Of a stretch of DNA of 64,000 bases, positions 63,980 to 64,000 are shown in pieces. Under the pieces are notes generated by a model. The model saw only the letters and a program-made list of their open reading frames with translations, searched no databases and was not told where the DNA came from. Each line of letters opens with the position of its first letter. The first letter of the stretch is position 1. A program made the translations under genes and the position numbers. Origin of the DNA: Clostridium punense (GTDB taxonomy: Bacteria; Bacillota; Clostridia; Clostridiales; Clostridiaceae); assembly GCF_017874425.1 (NCBI RefSeq), contig NZ_JAGGLL010000010.1, positions 1-64,000 on the forward strand, in the 5' to 3' direction.

Positions 63980-64000
63980 TTAATTTGAAAACATATTTAA
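63980..64000 (-). CDS. Possible 3' end of fliI
   Basis: Seven codons end in TAA 19 bases before fliJ (LNMFSN). FliI normally precedes FliJ. The fragment is too short to prove this. Confidence 0.3.
   Translation of the reverse strand, partial: LNMFSN

Overview
The window is about 64 kb of AT-rich chromosome from an endospore-forming clostridium, most likely Clostridium sensu stricto. The signs are the spoVD/spoVE-type division cluster, a YteA-type DksA protein, the sepF-yggT-ylmH-divIVA block, a FliR-FlhB fusion, a SwrB-like gene behind fliA, frequent GTG/TTG starts and strong GGAGG ribosome binding sites. Species cannot be fixed from sequence alone. There are no rRNA or tRNA genes, no CRISPR and no complete transposase gene.

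Nearly everything is on the minus strand, so transcription runs from high to low coordinates. From the right: (1) 46.6-64 kb, one flagellar operon, fliJ-fliK-flgD-flgE-flbD-motA-motB-fliL-fliO-fliP-fliQ-fliR/flhB-flhA-flhF-flhG-PilZ gene-fliA-swrB-like-small ORF-flgF-flgG. It encodes hook assembly, the stator, the export gate, flagellar placement and sigma-28. (2) 36-46.4 kb, single genes in mixed orientation: an unknown membrane protein, the CBS-domain pyrophosphatase ppaC (+), a Ca2+-type P-ATPase, a small basic unknown protein (+), a Lon-like protease and ychF (+). (3) 20.2-35.2 kb, cell wall and division: rsmH-ftsL-spoVD-murE-murF-mraY-spoVE, a terminator, then ftsQ-DUF881-sbp-DUF881-yggS-sepF-yggT-ylmH-divIVA. 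(4) 12-19.9 kb, aroB-mtnN-aroF-aroA, a yteA-like gene, lspA-rluD-pyrR and an RlmL-type methyltransferase. (5) 9-11.7 kb, rqcH (+) converging on an unknown membrane protein. (6) 0-8.9 kb, dapF, a type IV pilus/ComG-like operon (pilB, pilC, three prepilin-like proteins, a ComGG-like protein, PilM/N/O-like proteins) running into aroK and then efp, and finally the 5' end of a group IIC intron placed directly behind the efp terminator.

The most distinctive structure is a dispersed family of about 160-212 bp elements with imperfect terminal inverted repeats (AGGCATCTGAAAATAAATAA type). There are six long copies (25839, 33558, 35520, 39857, 40515, 43401), two shrunken copies (43711, 46592) and a possible remnant forming the last codons of flhB. 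Their inner arms change together between copies, so pairing appears to be conserved. Other points for a second look: motA, where a perfect AGGAGG-N7-GTG start is one base out of frame across an A7 run; a PilM-like gene whose only well-placed start is ATT; a Lon-like protease with no recognisable Walker motifs; and a membrane-protein ORF of about 70 codons whose upstream half has no standard start codon. Several ORF starts were moved to match ribosome binding sites (aroK, rqcH, rluD, lspA, mtnN, divIVA, ftsQ, mraY, the Lon-like gene, flgG, motB, flgD and others).
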